64,000 nucleotides of DNA from Siderastrea radians (Eukaryota > Cnidaria > Anthozoa > Scleractinia > Rhizangiidae), in assembly GCA_964017195.1 (NCBI GenBank), contig OZ024898.1, positions 7,443,294 through 7,507,293 of the forward strand, read 5' to 3'. Shown one piece after another: positions 22,301 to 28,141 of this stretch. How positions within the stretch are numbered: the first letter of the stretch is position 1; the number at the start of each line of letters is the position of its first letter. Below the pieces are notes generated by a model, which saw nothing but the letters and a program-made list of their open reading frames with translations, ran no database searches and was not told the DNA's origin. The position numbers and the translations under genes were made by a program.

Positions 22301-22898
22301 GGACCAGAGACCACAGTCTGGACTTTCTTCAGAACAGAGGCTTCAGCCAGGACCTGCACCTGCTGAGAGGAATCCATTCGGATCTTCTGGTGACCAAAGG
22401 CTACCGCCAGGGCTGCCTTCTGTCCAAAGGCATCAACCAACACCTTCAGACAACCTTCAGGCAAACAAATGGAGTCCCACTGAACCACCGCAAGTTAGTC
22501 GTCAAGTAAACAATGTTAACCAGGACGTAGGGCAGTACAGCGGTCTGCGACCAGAAGATCGTGCGCGGCTGGCAGCTCATGAATCGCGTTTGGAATCACG
22601 GGAAAACAGACGATCATCAAGCGACAACAGAGACGAGCATTTTGAACAGCGGCGAATAGATGACAGGCACAGACCTGGCTGGCACAACGACCCGCGATAC
22701 CCTCGGGATTCCCGAGATTCACGGGATGATTCGCGCAGGAACTGGCGTGACGAATACAGACAGGGGCGGCCGTGGTGCAGTGACGATCAGCGCCGAGACA
22801 GACACGAAAATCCCATAGACGAACGACCGAGACACGAAGATCGCAGGCAAGAGAGAAGGTTTAGAGAGCATTGGAGTCGGGATAGGTGGAGGCGGTGA
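21..22898 (+). CDS. PHF3/DIDO1/PPS-family transcription regulator, 3' part of gene (15 exons)
   Basis: Multi-exon gene, 5' end outside the window. Exons: 21-262, 1394-1507, 1949-2073, 5913-6012, 7522-7723, 12695-12791, 13089-13248, 13446-13562, 14632-14703, 15794-15835, 16108-16316, 16926-16991, 17998-18256, 19875-20070, 20923-22898. Every junction has AG/GT borders and reading phase carries through. Order of domains: Lys/Glu-rich linker; Cys cluster; TFIIS-central-like domain; HLFDLNCRICTG block; SPOC domain; disordered tail. That order (PHD, TFIIS-like, SPOC) is the PHF3/DIDO1/Drosophila PPS family. In this family the PHD finger reads H3K4 methylation, the TFIIS-like domain contacts RNA polymerase II and SPOC binds the phosphorylated polymerase CTD. 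The protein is therefore probably a nuclear elongation or RNA-processing regulator. The PHD finger is not in the window. I cannot decide between PHF3-like and DIDO-like; an invertebrate pro-orthologue is most likely. Confidence 0.9.
476..679. mobile_element. TTAA-flanked MITE in intron 1
   Basis: TTAA at 472-475 and 680-683 flank an element with terminal inverted repeats CCCTTTAAGCCC / GGGCCTAAAGGG, 204 bp long. A TTAA target duplication is typical of piggyBac and Kolobok elements. A diverged inverted copy without clear ends lies at about 8,770-8,958. Confidence 0.7.
1394..1507 (+). CDS. PHF3/DIDO gene, basic linker exon
   Basis: 38 codons between the acceptor ttaaacag and the donor gtacag, phase 0 at both ends, encoding a Lys-rich stretch (DPSSKKSKESDKLFAKEHGR, then a run of lysines). 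It continues the charged linker of the preceding exon. No fold is predicted by eye. Confidence 0.75.
1508..1948 (+). other. Intron 2, nothing recognised
   Basis: Between the second and third exons. It contains a C-run at 1604-1613 and no coding pattern or inverted repeat that I can see. Confidence 0.6.
1949..2073 (+). CDS. PHF3/DIDO gene, Cys-cluster exon
   Basis: Begins after aatgcag and ends before gtaagt. It encodes a short motif with the pattern RPKCIMAGC, eleven residues, then YCSAECVKR. This C-x4-C-x10+-C-x3-C arrangement followed by a helix resembles the small zinc-binding block that follows the PHD finger in DIDO proteins (a YCSDDC-like signature). It ends two bases into an Arg codon that is completed by the exon at 5913, which continues the helix as HAEESLKIIVEEKKKRM. 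Confidence 0.85.
2328..2336. repeat. Target-site duplication, left copy (ATTTTCAAC)
   Basis: Identical nine bases recur at 5431-5439 directly outside the right terminal inverted repeat of the 3.1 kb element. Confidence 0.8.
2337..5430. mobile_element. Non-autonomous hAT-like DNA transposon, 3.1 kb, with target duplication
   Basis: The ends are inverted repeats of about 36 bp starting CAGTGGTGGTT: left 2337-2372, right 5395-5430, with about five mismatches. ATTTTCAAC is present immediately on both sides (2328-2336 and 5431-5439). The CAGTG start and 8-9 bp duplication suit the hAT superfamily (usual TSD 8 bp), although a 9-bp duplication also fits Mutator-like elements. The interior has only short random frames, so no transposase is encoded. 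It includes an (ATAC)n microsatellite at 2829-2846 and a G-run at 3328-3339. Confidence 0.82.
5913..6012 (+). CDS. PHF3/DIDO gene, helix after Cys cluster
   Basis: Acceptor ttgtctgtag, donor gtaaga. The first base completes the Arg codon split with the previous exon; it then reads HAEESLKIIVEEKKKRMGSK followed by a Ser-rich stretch. The charged helix and Ser-rich linker fit the region downstream of the Cys cluster in DIDO-type proteins. Confidence 0.85.
6090..6945. repeat. Degenerate tandem repeat, about 105 bp units, in intron 4
   Basis: At least seven units share the core GAAAGTACTGCTCAGTAGCT followed by TTTCA, then GGATTTCATCCACAGACTCA, then AGAACCACCTTG and a TAATAAACAGCACC segment. Cores occur near 6144, 6252, 6345, 6455, 6542, 6650 and 6760. 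A T/A-rich patch (6,785-6,830) interrupts the last unit. Related units lie at about 8,030-8,590, 16,680-16,780, 17,220-17,345 and 20,430-20,690, and in inverted orientation at about 7,075-7,130. Confidence 0.85.
7522..7723 (+). CDS. PHF3/DIDO gene, exon upstream of TFIIS-like domain
   Basis: Open from 7522 (acceptor taacgattcag, chosen because it keeps phase 0 from the previous exon; a second acceptor at 7533-7534 would break the frame) to a donor gtttgt at 7724. The product contains GIAVIERSTGRVIAG and ELVFWLQDHPTFEVLRPSG, a compact, well-conserved-looking block of about 45 residues with no assigned name that I can give. The final single G is completed by the exon at 12695. Confidence 0.8.
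8030..8590. repeat. Second tandem block of the same repeat, about 86-104 bp units, in intron 5
   Basis: Six units with cores near 8047, 8151, 8240, 8323, 8409 and 8495. These units are more alike than those of the intron 4 block, and the later ones have a shorter period, having lost the TAATAAACAGCACC part. This suggests a more recent local amplification from one variant. Confidence 0.85.
9050..10392. mobile_element. TTAA-type foldback element, 1.34 kb, in intron 5
   Basis: Left arm about 9050-9525 pairs with right arm about 9,905-10,392, leaving a loop of about 390 bp. Ends are GGTGGCCC/GGGCCACC. The left flank is TTAA (9046-9049) and the right flank GTAA (10393-10396), so one target copy probably carries a substitution. 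Reading frames of 60-95 residues within the arms occur because both arms are copies; none resembles a transposase. Confidence 0.78.
11286..11520. mobile_element. Palindromic MITE, family AGCCTGAGAAAACAG (copy 1)
   Basis: Arms run from AGCCTCAGAAAACAGTCCAT on the left to its inverse ending TTTTCTCAGGCT on the right. The stem continues through the segment GCCCTCGCAAAACAACGTCT. It shares ends and stem sequence with the element at 17655-17921. No clear target duplication. Confidence 0.75.
12695..12791 (+). CDS. PHF3/DIDO gene, start of TFIIS-central-like domain
   Basis: Acceptor ccatttgtag, donor gtatgt. It encodes a Lys-rich lead and then VRENIKKSIKEIL, the first helix of the TFIIS central (domain II-like) fold. 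In vertebrate DIDO1 the corresponding helix has the pattern VRxxLKEIL. It ends two bases into a codon completed by the next exon. Confidence 0.9.
12892..12965. repeat. Trinucleotide-like microsatellite in intron 6
   Basis: Imperfect TCG/TTG/TCC triplets, ending in a CTCCTCCTCCTCCTC run. Confidence 0.7.
13089..13248 (+). CDS. PHF3/DIDO gene, TFIIS-central-like domain core
   Basis: Encodes EEDIEKCSQNVEGEMFSFF followed by RYKNKYRSLMFNLKDPRNK. The block YKxKYRSxMFNLKDPxN is the signature of the TFIIS central domain as found in TFIIS, DIDO1, PHF3 and PPS. Acceptor ctttgcag and donor gtgtga are in phase with both neighbours. Confidence 0.95.
13262..13352. repeat. (AAT)n microsatellite in intron 7
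   Basis: Mostly perfect ATA/AAT triplets, with GAT and AAC variants, just inside the intron. Confidence 0.9.
13446..13562 (+). CDS. PHF3/DIDO gene, end of TFIIS-central-like domain
   Basis: Encodes VLFRHVLSGEITVERLVRM then TPEQLASPELATWREQE, matching the final helices of the TFIIS central domain (LFxxVLxGEI, LxxMxPEELAS). Acceptor tttttcag; donor gttagt after codon CAT, phase 0. Confidence 0.93.
14632..14703 (+). CDS. PHF3/DIDO gene, linker exon after TFIIS-like domain
   Basis: 24 codons with phase 0 borders, reading TLEMIKLNQEEINATKAHIK then KTHK. PHF3 proteins have a similar TxEMIEKxQxE...KITHKGE segment directly after the TFIIS-like domain, and the following exon here supplies the matching GEVEID. 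Confidence 0.88.
14770..15085. repeat. Minisatellite in intron 9, about 40-50 bp units
   Basis: Repeated phrase CAGTTTCTTGGGTGGCCTGG followed by GCTACTGGGCTCCTGT; about seven units with small indels. It is readable in one frame as a WxSWxTxLLSVSW pattern, but nothing indicates that it is translated. Confidence 0.85.
15794..15835 (+). CDS. PHF3/DIDO gene, acidic micro-exon
   Basis: A 42-base exon between ctctcag and gtaaaa, phase 0 on both sides, reading GEVEIDDDDLSTLE. Being a multiple of three it could be skipped without a frame change. The THK|GEVEI junction with the preceding exon matches the PHF3-type linker. Confidence 0.82.
16108..16316 (+). CDS. PHF3/DIDO gene, exon with HLFDLNCRICTG block
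   Basis: Acceptor atttctcag, donor gtaagt. It contains TTDEHRIHLFDLNCRICTGK, closely matching the HLFDLNCKICTG block of vertebrate DIDO1/PHF3 that sits between the TFIIS-like and SPOC domains, followed by a Pro-rich stretch. The two cysteines suggest a small metal site, which is inference. It ends two bases into an Ile codon. Confidence 0.93.
16926..16991 (+). CDS. PHF3/DIDO gene, linker exon before SPOC
   Basis: Acceptor ctcaacag, donor gtaagg. It reads VQAVAESSIPSPTPMDIV, a disordered Ser/Pro linker. Phase matches the preceding exon (Ile codon) and the SPOC exon (Asn codon). Confidence 0.8.
17494..17563 (+). other. Partial duplicate of the SPOC exon start (possible alternative exon)
   Basis: The sequence from TCAGCCACTGTTTCTCAACC (followed by ACCCGTCTC) duplicates the first part of the exon at 17998, complete with a pyrimidine-rich acceptor ending tattgcag. 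A potential donor caggtctga closes it after 70 bases. The phase agrees with the upstream exon and would agree with the exon at 19875, but not with 17998. It could be a mutually exclusive alternative exon or a dead remnant; the latter is more likely. Confidence 0.55.
17655..17921. mobile_element. Palindromic MITE, family AGCCTGAGAAAACAG (copy 2), 10-bp target duplication
   Basis: Inverted ends AGCCTGAGAAAACAG... and ...TTTTCTCAGGCT, with exact GCAGTTTACA at 17645-17654 and 17922-17931. A 9-10 bp duplication points to Mutator-like mobilisation. Inserted between the pseudo-exon and the SPOC exon. Confidence 0.85.
17998..18256 (+). CDS. PHF3/DIDO gene, first SPOC-domain exon
   Basis: Acceptor ctcaattgcag, donor gtatgg. 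After a short linker it encodes VWKGFVMMQNVAKFGTSAY, LPDTLHVQGRIA and VWDYLLQLKSSTSR, which are the opening strands and helices of the SPOC domain in the DIDO1/PHF3 pattern (IWKGFINMQSVAKF, LPDTIHIGGRI, VWDYVxKLKSS). In this family SPOC recognises phosphoserine on the Pol II CTD. Fragments resembling both ends of this exon recur in the flanking introns (17494-17563 and about 18400-18430). Confidence 0.95.
18438..19064. mobile_element. Inverted-repeat element, 627 bp, 9-bp target duplication, in intron 13
   Basis: Ends CATCCTCGGAGAC / GTCTCCGAGGATG. The inverted repeat extends about 70 bp inward (CAGGGGCAGATAGTCGG and its inverse). Flanks are AGACATTGA (18429-18437) and AGACGTTGA (19065-19073), one mismatch. 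A 64-codon frame inside has no recognised homology. Confidence 0.82.
19074..19874 (+). other. Rest of intron 13, no gene seen
   Basis: Contains a weak relative of the GC-rich, GGGTATC-bearing repeat (about 19,385-19,540, with a C-run at 19,518-19,528). Otherwise nothing supported. Confidence 0.5.
19875..20070 (+). CDS. PHF3/DIDO gene, second SPOC-domain exon
   Basis: Acceptor ttatctcag, donor gtaaga. It encodes EVCVIRYEASSDDEKLSYVS, LYSYFYSRKRCGVV, VKDMYLVPLASHQPIPPEL and LLPFDGPG. These match the C-terminal half of SPOC in DIDO1 (LIRF, YISLYSYFSSRGRFGVV, VKDLYLIPL, LLPFEGPG). Confidence 0.95.
20400..20690. repeat. Dispersed copies of the intron 4/5 repeat
   Basis: Three degenerate units with the phrases AGCTTTCATTTGAATG, TTTCATCATCCACAGAC and GTTAGAACCACCT, as in the blocks at 6 kb and 8 kb. 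Confidence 0.75.
20923..22898 (+). CDS. PHF3/DIDO gene, terminal exon: SPOC end and disordered tail
   Basis: Starts after ttttcttcag and runs 658 codons to a TGA at 22896-22898. The first residues (DEPRPHMLLGVIVRSK) close the SPOC domain. The rest is low complexity: Ser/Ala/Pro/Gln-rich to about 22,050, then 13 decapeptide repeats at 22056-22445, then an Arg/Asp/Glu-rich end (about 22,560-22,895) with repeated RDSRD and DRH units. Long RGG/RD-like tails occur in the long DIDO isoform. EEQKQQLLDLQERARQYILA near 21330 may form a helix. The tail probably acts in condensate or RNA/protein contacts, which is inference. Confidence 0.93.
22056..22445 (+). repeat. In-frame 30-bp repeat (13 decapeptides) in the DIDO-like tail
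   Basis: Thirteen successive ten-residue units with consensus SSDQRLQPGP, for example SSDQRMQPGP, SSDHKTHPGP, SSDHRPHPGA, SSEQRLQPGP and SGDQRLPPGL. No unit is shifted in register, so the array expanded by whole 30-bp steps while staying coding. DNA identity between units is lower than protein pattern identity. Confidence 0.92.
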
Positions 22899-23013
22899 CT
22901 GACGGAGCCGAGTGATGATGATGATGATGATGGTGACTGACGGACTCTTAGAAAGTGTTATGTAAAAAACTGTACCTAGATGATTATTCTGGCAGTAGAA
23001 TGAGGAGCCTGTG

Positions 23014-23086
23014 TAATCTCGTTCCCAGATCTCGCGGGTGTGCGAAGCCGAAGGATCTGGGAACGCGAGATCTGGGAAGGAGATTA
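23014..23086. mobile_element. 73-bp MITE, family CTCGTTCCCAG, 9-bp target duplication
   Basis: TAATCTCGTTCCCAG at the left and CTGGGAAGGAGATTA at the right form a hairpin. GAGCCTGTG is duplicated at 23005-23013 and 23087-23095. It shares its terminus with elements at 27128-27195 and 44693-44915. Confidence 0.85.
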
Positions 23087-23189
23087 GAGCCTGTGGTGGG
23101 CTCCTGGTAGAATACATCTCAGATTGTACCTTAGAGTTTACAAGGCATCTCGAGTAGCTTGTAAATTAAAATGTTGAACTAGTCATCGG

Positions 23190-23410
23190 ATGCTTTCGCG
23201 ACTTAACTCGACTAGCTCGGGTGCAGCCCTCCGAAGTCTCCGCGAAGTTAACTCGACAACTTCTGGAGCGCTTTTTGTCAAGCAGATCGGAGTCCTAAGA
23301 AATGTAAAAGAAGTTAACTCGAGCATGTACGGTGCGTTATTTGTTAACCACAGAGTGTTTTGGAATCTTCCGAAGTCTTACCGAAGTAAACCTTTGCTCA
23401 ATCTAGGCCA
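23190..23410. repeat. Degenerate repeat with GAAGTTAACTCGA, about 75-80 bp units
   Basis: Three units contain GAAGTTAACTCGA(C/G) or TTAACTCGACTAG, then a GGAGCGCTTTTTGT-like segment. In one frame two units read REVNSTTSGALFVKQ and KEVNSSMYGALFVNH, but there is no start or domain context. It lies in the presumed 3' UTR. Confidence 0.6.
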
Positions 23411-24193
23411 TTTCAGTTTATCTTCGAAGCTTGGATGCCTTGTATTGACAGCTGAATGTTTTTGAAGACTCCCGTAGATTTAACGAAGAAAACTCGAGCG
23501 CCCGAGGCCCTAAAAGTCGATCCTCGGAGCTCGTATACATTGGTGTTAACGAAAGCCTTTTCCTTGGAGTTAGATGTAATTTGTTTACAGAGCAGTCTAT
23601 TGTTTTAGAGAAAGCAAAGTGTTGTAAATTTTAACAAAGCTGTTTTAGAAACGTTTCAGCGACTTATTAAATGGTCCTTTTGGCGTAACAGTTGAAGTAG
23701 TTGTAAAGTCTGCGTAACTTTATCCTATTACACCGTTTACTTCGAAGAATTACCCATTTTCACTTCATATTTGTCCGTATGGCTTGCATAATCGCTAATA
23801 AACTGGTCCCAGAGGTTTTTCCTTCTTTTTGTAGCAGTTCGTTATCGCCGCTTTGCAGCTCGGTTTGGTTTGGTTTGGGAGTTTGGTTTGGGACTAACGA
23901 TAGTTGTGTCCGTACGCTAAGTCCGAAGTCATCGCAAGACTTCACAAATACGCCAACTTGCACAAATACTCGCGATTAGCGGCCAAATGGACCCGAAAGA
24001 AGACGCAAGTTTCAGCGCAGCCTTGCTCGCGCGGCTATGCCCAAAGAAACTGACACTGAGACCAAGTTGTGTAGACTTGGGTTATGTGGCCCAACCGGGA
24101 AAATCTGCCACGATTGCACTTATACATACCATTGGTCTACACTTTGAGAAACATTAGACCGACATTAGACCGATGATATGCCGTGGATCCCGA

Positions 24194-24560
24194 TATACCT
24201 TATTATAGGAAATTAAGGCTCCATGAAATTAACGTGAATTGTAAAATTTACATTCTTGACACCCACAAAACAAGAACTCAGTCCTACATTTAGGCAGAAA
24301 GAAGTTGCCTGACACACCTGTAGACCTGTTTTGTTCGTGATCTTTATATTCAGTTAGAAATAAATTTTTTCCAGTTGTGCCCACTAGGCGTTTCTTTGTG
24401 TTAATCGCGTTAATTTTCCTCATTTTGAAGTTTTATTCCTTCTTTTGCGTTAATTTCCTTTATTGGGGAGTAATTTTCCCTTCAATTCGCGTTAATTTAA
24501 GTGACGTTAATTTCAAATACCTTAATTAACACAAGCGTTAATTTCCAATAATAAGGTAAC
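24194..24560. mobile_element. Inverted-repeat MITE, about 365 bp
   Basis: TACCTTATTATAGGAAATTAA at the left pairs with TTAATTTCCAATAATAAGGTA at the right (three mismatches). The flanks allow a TA dinucleotide duplication, but this is not decisive. The right end is rich in GTTAATTT motifs. Confidence 0.65.
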
Positions 24561-24691
24561 CTGATAATGAAGTGCCAAGCGATTGGGAAAATGTGTTCCT
24601 TAGAACGGGAGCTGGTTATTAAAGAAACGCCGTTGCACAGATTTGTTAACAAAAAGACAGAAAACTTTGTTATATCGGGGTTTGGTCTTAA

Positions 24692-25083
24692 GGACGGTGC
24701 CTCCTAATACAGATGTATTTTTGCAAAGGTTATGACCGGGAAAAAAGTACATCTTAGCAAGGGTTATTGAAATCCAAAAAGAAAAATGTGGGTAACCACG
24801 CATTTTTCAGAGAGAATTAATTAAGCAACCATAATTCTAAAAAAGCGTTAAAACACAAGGAATGTACGGCAATTTCTTTCCAAGTTTAAGCTCAATTATC
24901 TCTGAAAAATAAGTGGTTACCCCCAATTTTCTTTTTGGATTCTGATAGCCCTTGCAAAGATCTGCTTTTTCCACATAGTCATAAACCGCGCAAAAATATT
25001 GTTGTATTAGTGGGCAAATTAAGAAACCCGAATATCCCGAGATGCGCAGTACGTATGCGCAGTAACAAAAGGAGGCATCGTCC
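24692..25083. mobile_element. TTAA-flanked inverted-repeat element, 392 bp
   Basis: TTAA at 24688-24691 and 25084-25087. Ends GGACGGTGCCTCC / GGAGGCATCGTCC; arms continue through TTGCAAGGGCTATCAGAATC-like sequence to near-complete pairing around an AT-rich centre. Kolobok/piggyBac-type target. Confidence 0.85.
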
Positions 25084-25087
25084 TTAA

Positions 25088-25854
25088 ACGGCGTTTATTT
25101 TGCATCATTCAGCATTCGGTCTCATCGTGCAATTGCTGTCCGGAATTGAACGGTTCTTGATTTAAGGTTCCATGCAGCTTAGTTGATCTGTTTTGGGTGG
25201 TTGCGTGATTACGTGTACTCATTATATCAGGGCAAATATCACGTTTGGGGTTTTGGATTGTGTTTGTTATATTATAGCGGGGATTTCGTTAAACCGGGGT
25301 GGGTTATATCGAGGATCTGTTCCATACATTCACTGGAACTTGGCCGGGCTGAAGAGTGTCGCTCTTGACAGAAAAACTTCGTTATAAAGGGGCTCGTTGT
25401 ATGAGGGTTTCATTGTGGCTGTGTGCACTGGTGGCATTCACCCACGAAAAATATGCGGGATTGAAGCCCCCAGGGGTCTCCCTTATATAGTCATAACGGG
25501 GACGCGCGGCCCGATACGGTATGGTTTTCAGATGGGTATCGATTTCATCCCTTTTTGTCTTAAACAGGGTATCGTTGCACGACCTTGTGTATACGTTAAT
25601 TTACAGAACCTCGCCACAAACCTAATTTTTACCAGTTTGCCAACTTGCAGGATATTGAAAAAGGAAATTTTATAACTAGCCCATTCTAACTCTAAACAGG
25701 GTATGATGTTGGGTGAAATGTCCTAGACAGGGCCCAAAAATCAAAATTCTGTATTACACAAGGTAGGAAAATCAGAGATTTGGGTCTTAAACAAGGGCGC
25801 ACCTCCTTACTCGAGCGTCTATAGAGTGCCCTCACCCCTCACCCCGAGATTGAA
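25088..25854. other. No gene recognised
   Basis: Includes about 25,490-25,840, which has repeated GGGTATCGTTG and TTAAACAGGGTAT phrases related to the GC-rich elements at 40.8 kb and 63.4 kb. Confidence 0.5.
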
Positions 25855-26175
25855 GCACGGTGTCGCAAGAAGTGGCTAAAAGAAGACTGTTCCCGTCTTC
25901 GATTACATCTGCTACGCGAACCAGATTCTAGCTCAACCCTACGGCTCTTTACTGATGACGGGATTCTGTTGCGCATAATTAACAATGAATGTGATGACAG
26001 AGGCCTTGATCATGACCTGTCCACCACAGATGGTCAACTGATTGGCAAATGAGTTTCAACGTGTCTAAATGCAAACTCTCTCTAATTACTAACAAGCGCA
26101 AACCGAGTATCTTTATCTATACACTGGGAACTGGAGGCTTGGTTACTGTGCAATCCCACAGTTATCTTGGAGTAA

Positions 26176-26970
26176 TGCATTCAATTCCAGCAGTGCCCAT
26201 CCCCCCCCCGGGCATTAGTCGGGCATTTGCTCACGTTTTAATCCCGGGGGTGAGGCATTTGAAATTTTATCACTGCCCGGGGGTCGGGCATTTGCCTACC
26301 CCCGGGACGACGCCGGGGCATTTGACAAGGTGAGAAAAACGTTCCGGTGTAGTCAGTCTGAGGTCGTCCACGATCTTCCATTCCTTTGTTGCTGTTCGCT
26401 GATTGATTTCATCGTTTGTTGATTAAATACTGTATGAAGTAAAATTAATTCTACGTACTATATGGATTTTTAAGCTATCCGAGGTGACCAGTTTAGTAAA
26501 AATATTTTATGTTTTTGGCCGTTTGTTAAATACAGATCATGCATATTCAGTTCTTCGAAATTATTTAAGCATTTCTTTTAATATAGCTTATTTAATAAAA
26601 CACTTATAAGTTGTGTATGTCAAAATCAAATAAATGAACGTGTTATTGATATCATTATTTATAAGTATCATTATTTTGAAAACAAATGAACAACGGAAGG
26701 GGAGACGCACAGCTATAAAATAACCGAAGCGCATTGATAATAATGATGAGTGACACTTTTTTTGTTATGATTTATTATTAAAATCTTGAGGAGTGTTGCT
26801 TTCTAGATGATCCGGGGGGGGCATTTGCCTTTTATTTTGGTCCCACCCCGGGGCATTTGACGGACTTACTTGTTCCCACCCCCGGGAATTTGCCATTTTT
26901 TTAAAAAAAATCCGAATGCCCGGGGGCTGGCCCGGGGAGGGGCGTGGGCACCGCTGGAATTGACTGATGC
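26176..26970. mobile_element. GC-rich inverted-repeat element inserted in the LINE
   Basis: Terminal repeats TCAATTCCAGC(A/G)GTGCCCA followed by a C-run and CCCGGGC. Subterminal arrays of CCCCGGG(G)CATTTGCC phrases occur on both sides, the right side inverted, around an AT-rich centre. ATGCAT is present on both outer flanks. Reverse-transcriptase coding resumes after it. The element at 48358-49222 has the same design. Confidence 0.75.
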
Positions 26971-27127
26971 ATAACACGTAATAATCATCTGCGCTAGGGG
27001 TCTAGGGAGATCACTGCAATAACATCGCACACAACGCCAATAGGACACTATGTATTGTTCGCAGAACACTCAAGCCATGCAATAGTGTAGTCAAGGAGAT
27101 GACATATGAATCTCTAGTGAGACCGCA

Positions 27128-27195
27128 ACCTCGTTCCCAGGACTTTTTCCCTTTTTTAAATTTAAAAAAGGGAAAAAGTCCTGGGAACGAGGTTG
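27128..27195. mobile_element. 68-bp near-perfect palindrome MITE, 11-bp target duplication
   Basis: ACCTCGTTCCCAGGAC, a T-rich stem, the centre AAATTT, then the exact inverse ending GGAACGAGGTTG. GTGAGACCGCA is duplicated at 27117-27127 and 27196-27206. Removing the element and one copy restores the in-frame RT sequence LVRPQLEYAS, proving insertion. Confidence 0.95.
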
Positions 27196-27523
27196 GTGAG
27201 ACCGCAGTTAGAGTATGCTTCTGTTGCTTGAGTCCCCCTACAGATAACGATGTAAAGAAACTTGAGCAAGTTCAGAAAACTGCGGCCAGATTCGTGACAG
27301 GTGACTACAGACGAAGCACAAGCCCAACAGAATTAGTCTAGTCTCTTTGTTGGGACACTCTAGAGCAGAGCTGCGACTATTAAATCAGATGTCGTTGTTC
27401 TATAAGATTCGTAATGGAATGATTAATATCGGCTTTCCGCCTAACATTATTCCATCATCAAGACCGCGTTTCCATCCATTCATCTACCATCATGTCCAAG
27501 CAAACATATTGTGCTATAGTTAT

Positions 27524-27690
27524 TCATCTCTAAAATGGGGAATCTCTAAAATGGGGAATCTCTAAAACGGGGAATCTCTAAAATAGGGAATCTCTAAAAT
27601 GGGGAATCTCTAAAATAGGGAATCTCTAAAATAGGGAATCTCTAAAACGGTGAATCTCTAAACTGGAAAATCTCTGAAATGGCAAACCTT
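27524..27690. repeat. 16-bp minisatellite, consensus AATCTCTAAAATGGGG
   Basis: About ten units with C/A and G/A variants, decaying at the right edge (AACTGGAAAATCTCTGAAAT). The same unit occurs on the opposite strand at 39424-39725. Confidence 0.95.
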
Positions 27691-27831
27691 AAAATCATAG
27701 CATCGGTTCTTTAGAAGCTCAGCTTAGCGGGGTAAAAAGGTCAAGGTCGCGTTCTATGACTGATTGATTTCGATCACTTCGTAGGTTTCTGGTTTTCATG
27801 GCTGGCGGGTTAGCTGTCGATGTACAGTATG

Positions 27832-28141
27832 ATCGGACCTCAGACGTCCGTTAAGAAGGGTCTTTTTAGCTCCCTTCACGGACTATTGATTTCACTCCGC
27901 GGTTTGAAAAAAATAACCACGTGATCGCAAGATCGGCAAAGATCAGCAACGCTCAACTTTCGGTGAATGAATTTTTACTCGCCGTCATATTTTCAAGTTT
28001 ACAGATCTTGGGTTCAGCTTGTAGTCATCGAACTTGTGATTATGTGGTCATTCTTTTCAAACGCGCGGAGTGAAATCAATGGCCCATGAAGCGGGCCAAA
28101 AAAATCCCCCCCCCAAAAAAAAAAAAACGTCTGAGGTCGAT
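27832..28141. mobile_element. Inverted-repeat element, about 310 bp
   Basis: GACCTCAGACG near 27835 pairs with CGTCTGAGGTC near 28130. The stem includes ATTGATTTCACTCCGCG and its inverse CGCGGAGTGAAATCAAT. No clear target duplication. Confidence 0.65.

Larger units (their letters stand above)
22899..23802 (+). other. Probable 3' UTR of the PHF3/DIDO gene
   Basis: Follows the stop codon. It contains a short ATG/GAT microsatellite (22,913-22,935), a 73-bp MITE with target duplication, a degenerate repeat at about 23,190-23,410, and a canonical AATAAA at 23797-23802 that could be the polyadenylation signal. No transcript evidence is available, so the end is a guess. Confidence 0.35.
25855..27690 (+). 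pseudogene. Decayed non-LTR retrotransposon (reverse transcriptase), interrupted twice
   Basis: Translated pieces match the C-terminal half of a LINE reverse transcriptase. The catalytic region reads LRLFTDDGILLRIINNE (FTDD at 25948-25959 replaces the usual FADD); next come SHSYLGVM, then NANRTLCIVRRTLKPCNSVV and KEMTYESLVRPQ|LEYASVA, then VKKLEQVQKTAARFVTGDYR. Stops and frameshifts break it. It is cut at about 26,180 by a GC-rich element and at 27,127 by a 68-bp MITE. Its 3' end dissolves into a 16-bp minisatellite at about 27,524. Confidence 0.85.

Noticed and set aside
23779..23979. Short frames around 23.8 kb as a downstream gene
   Set aside because: Overlapping frames on both strands with no domain; the region is better explained as UTR or intergenic sequence.
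27117..27206. Possible transcription terminator hairpin
   Set aside because: The hairpin is bounded by an 11-bp target duplication and interrupts a reverse transcriptase frame, so it is an inserted element.
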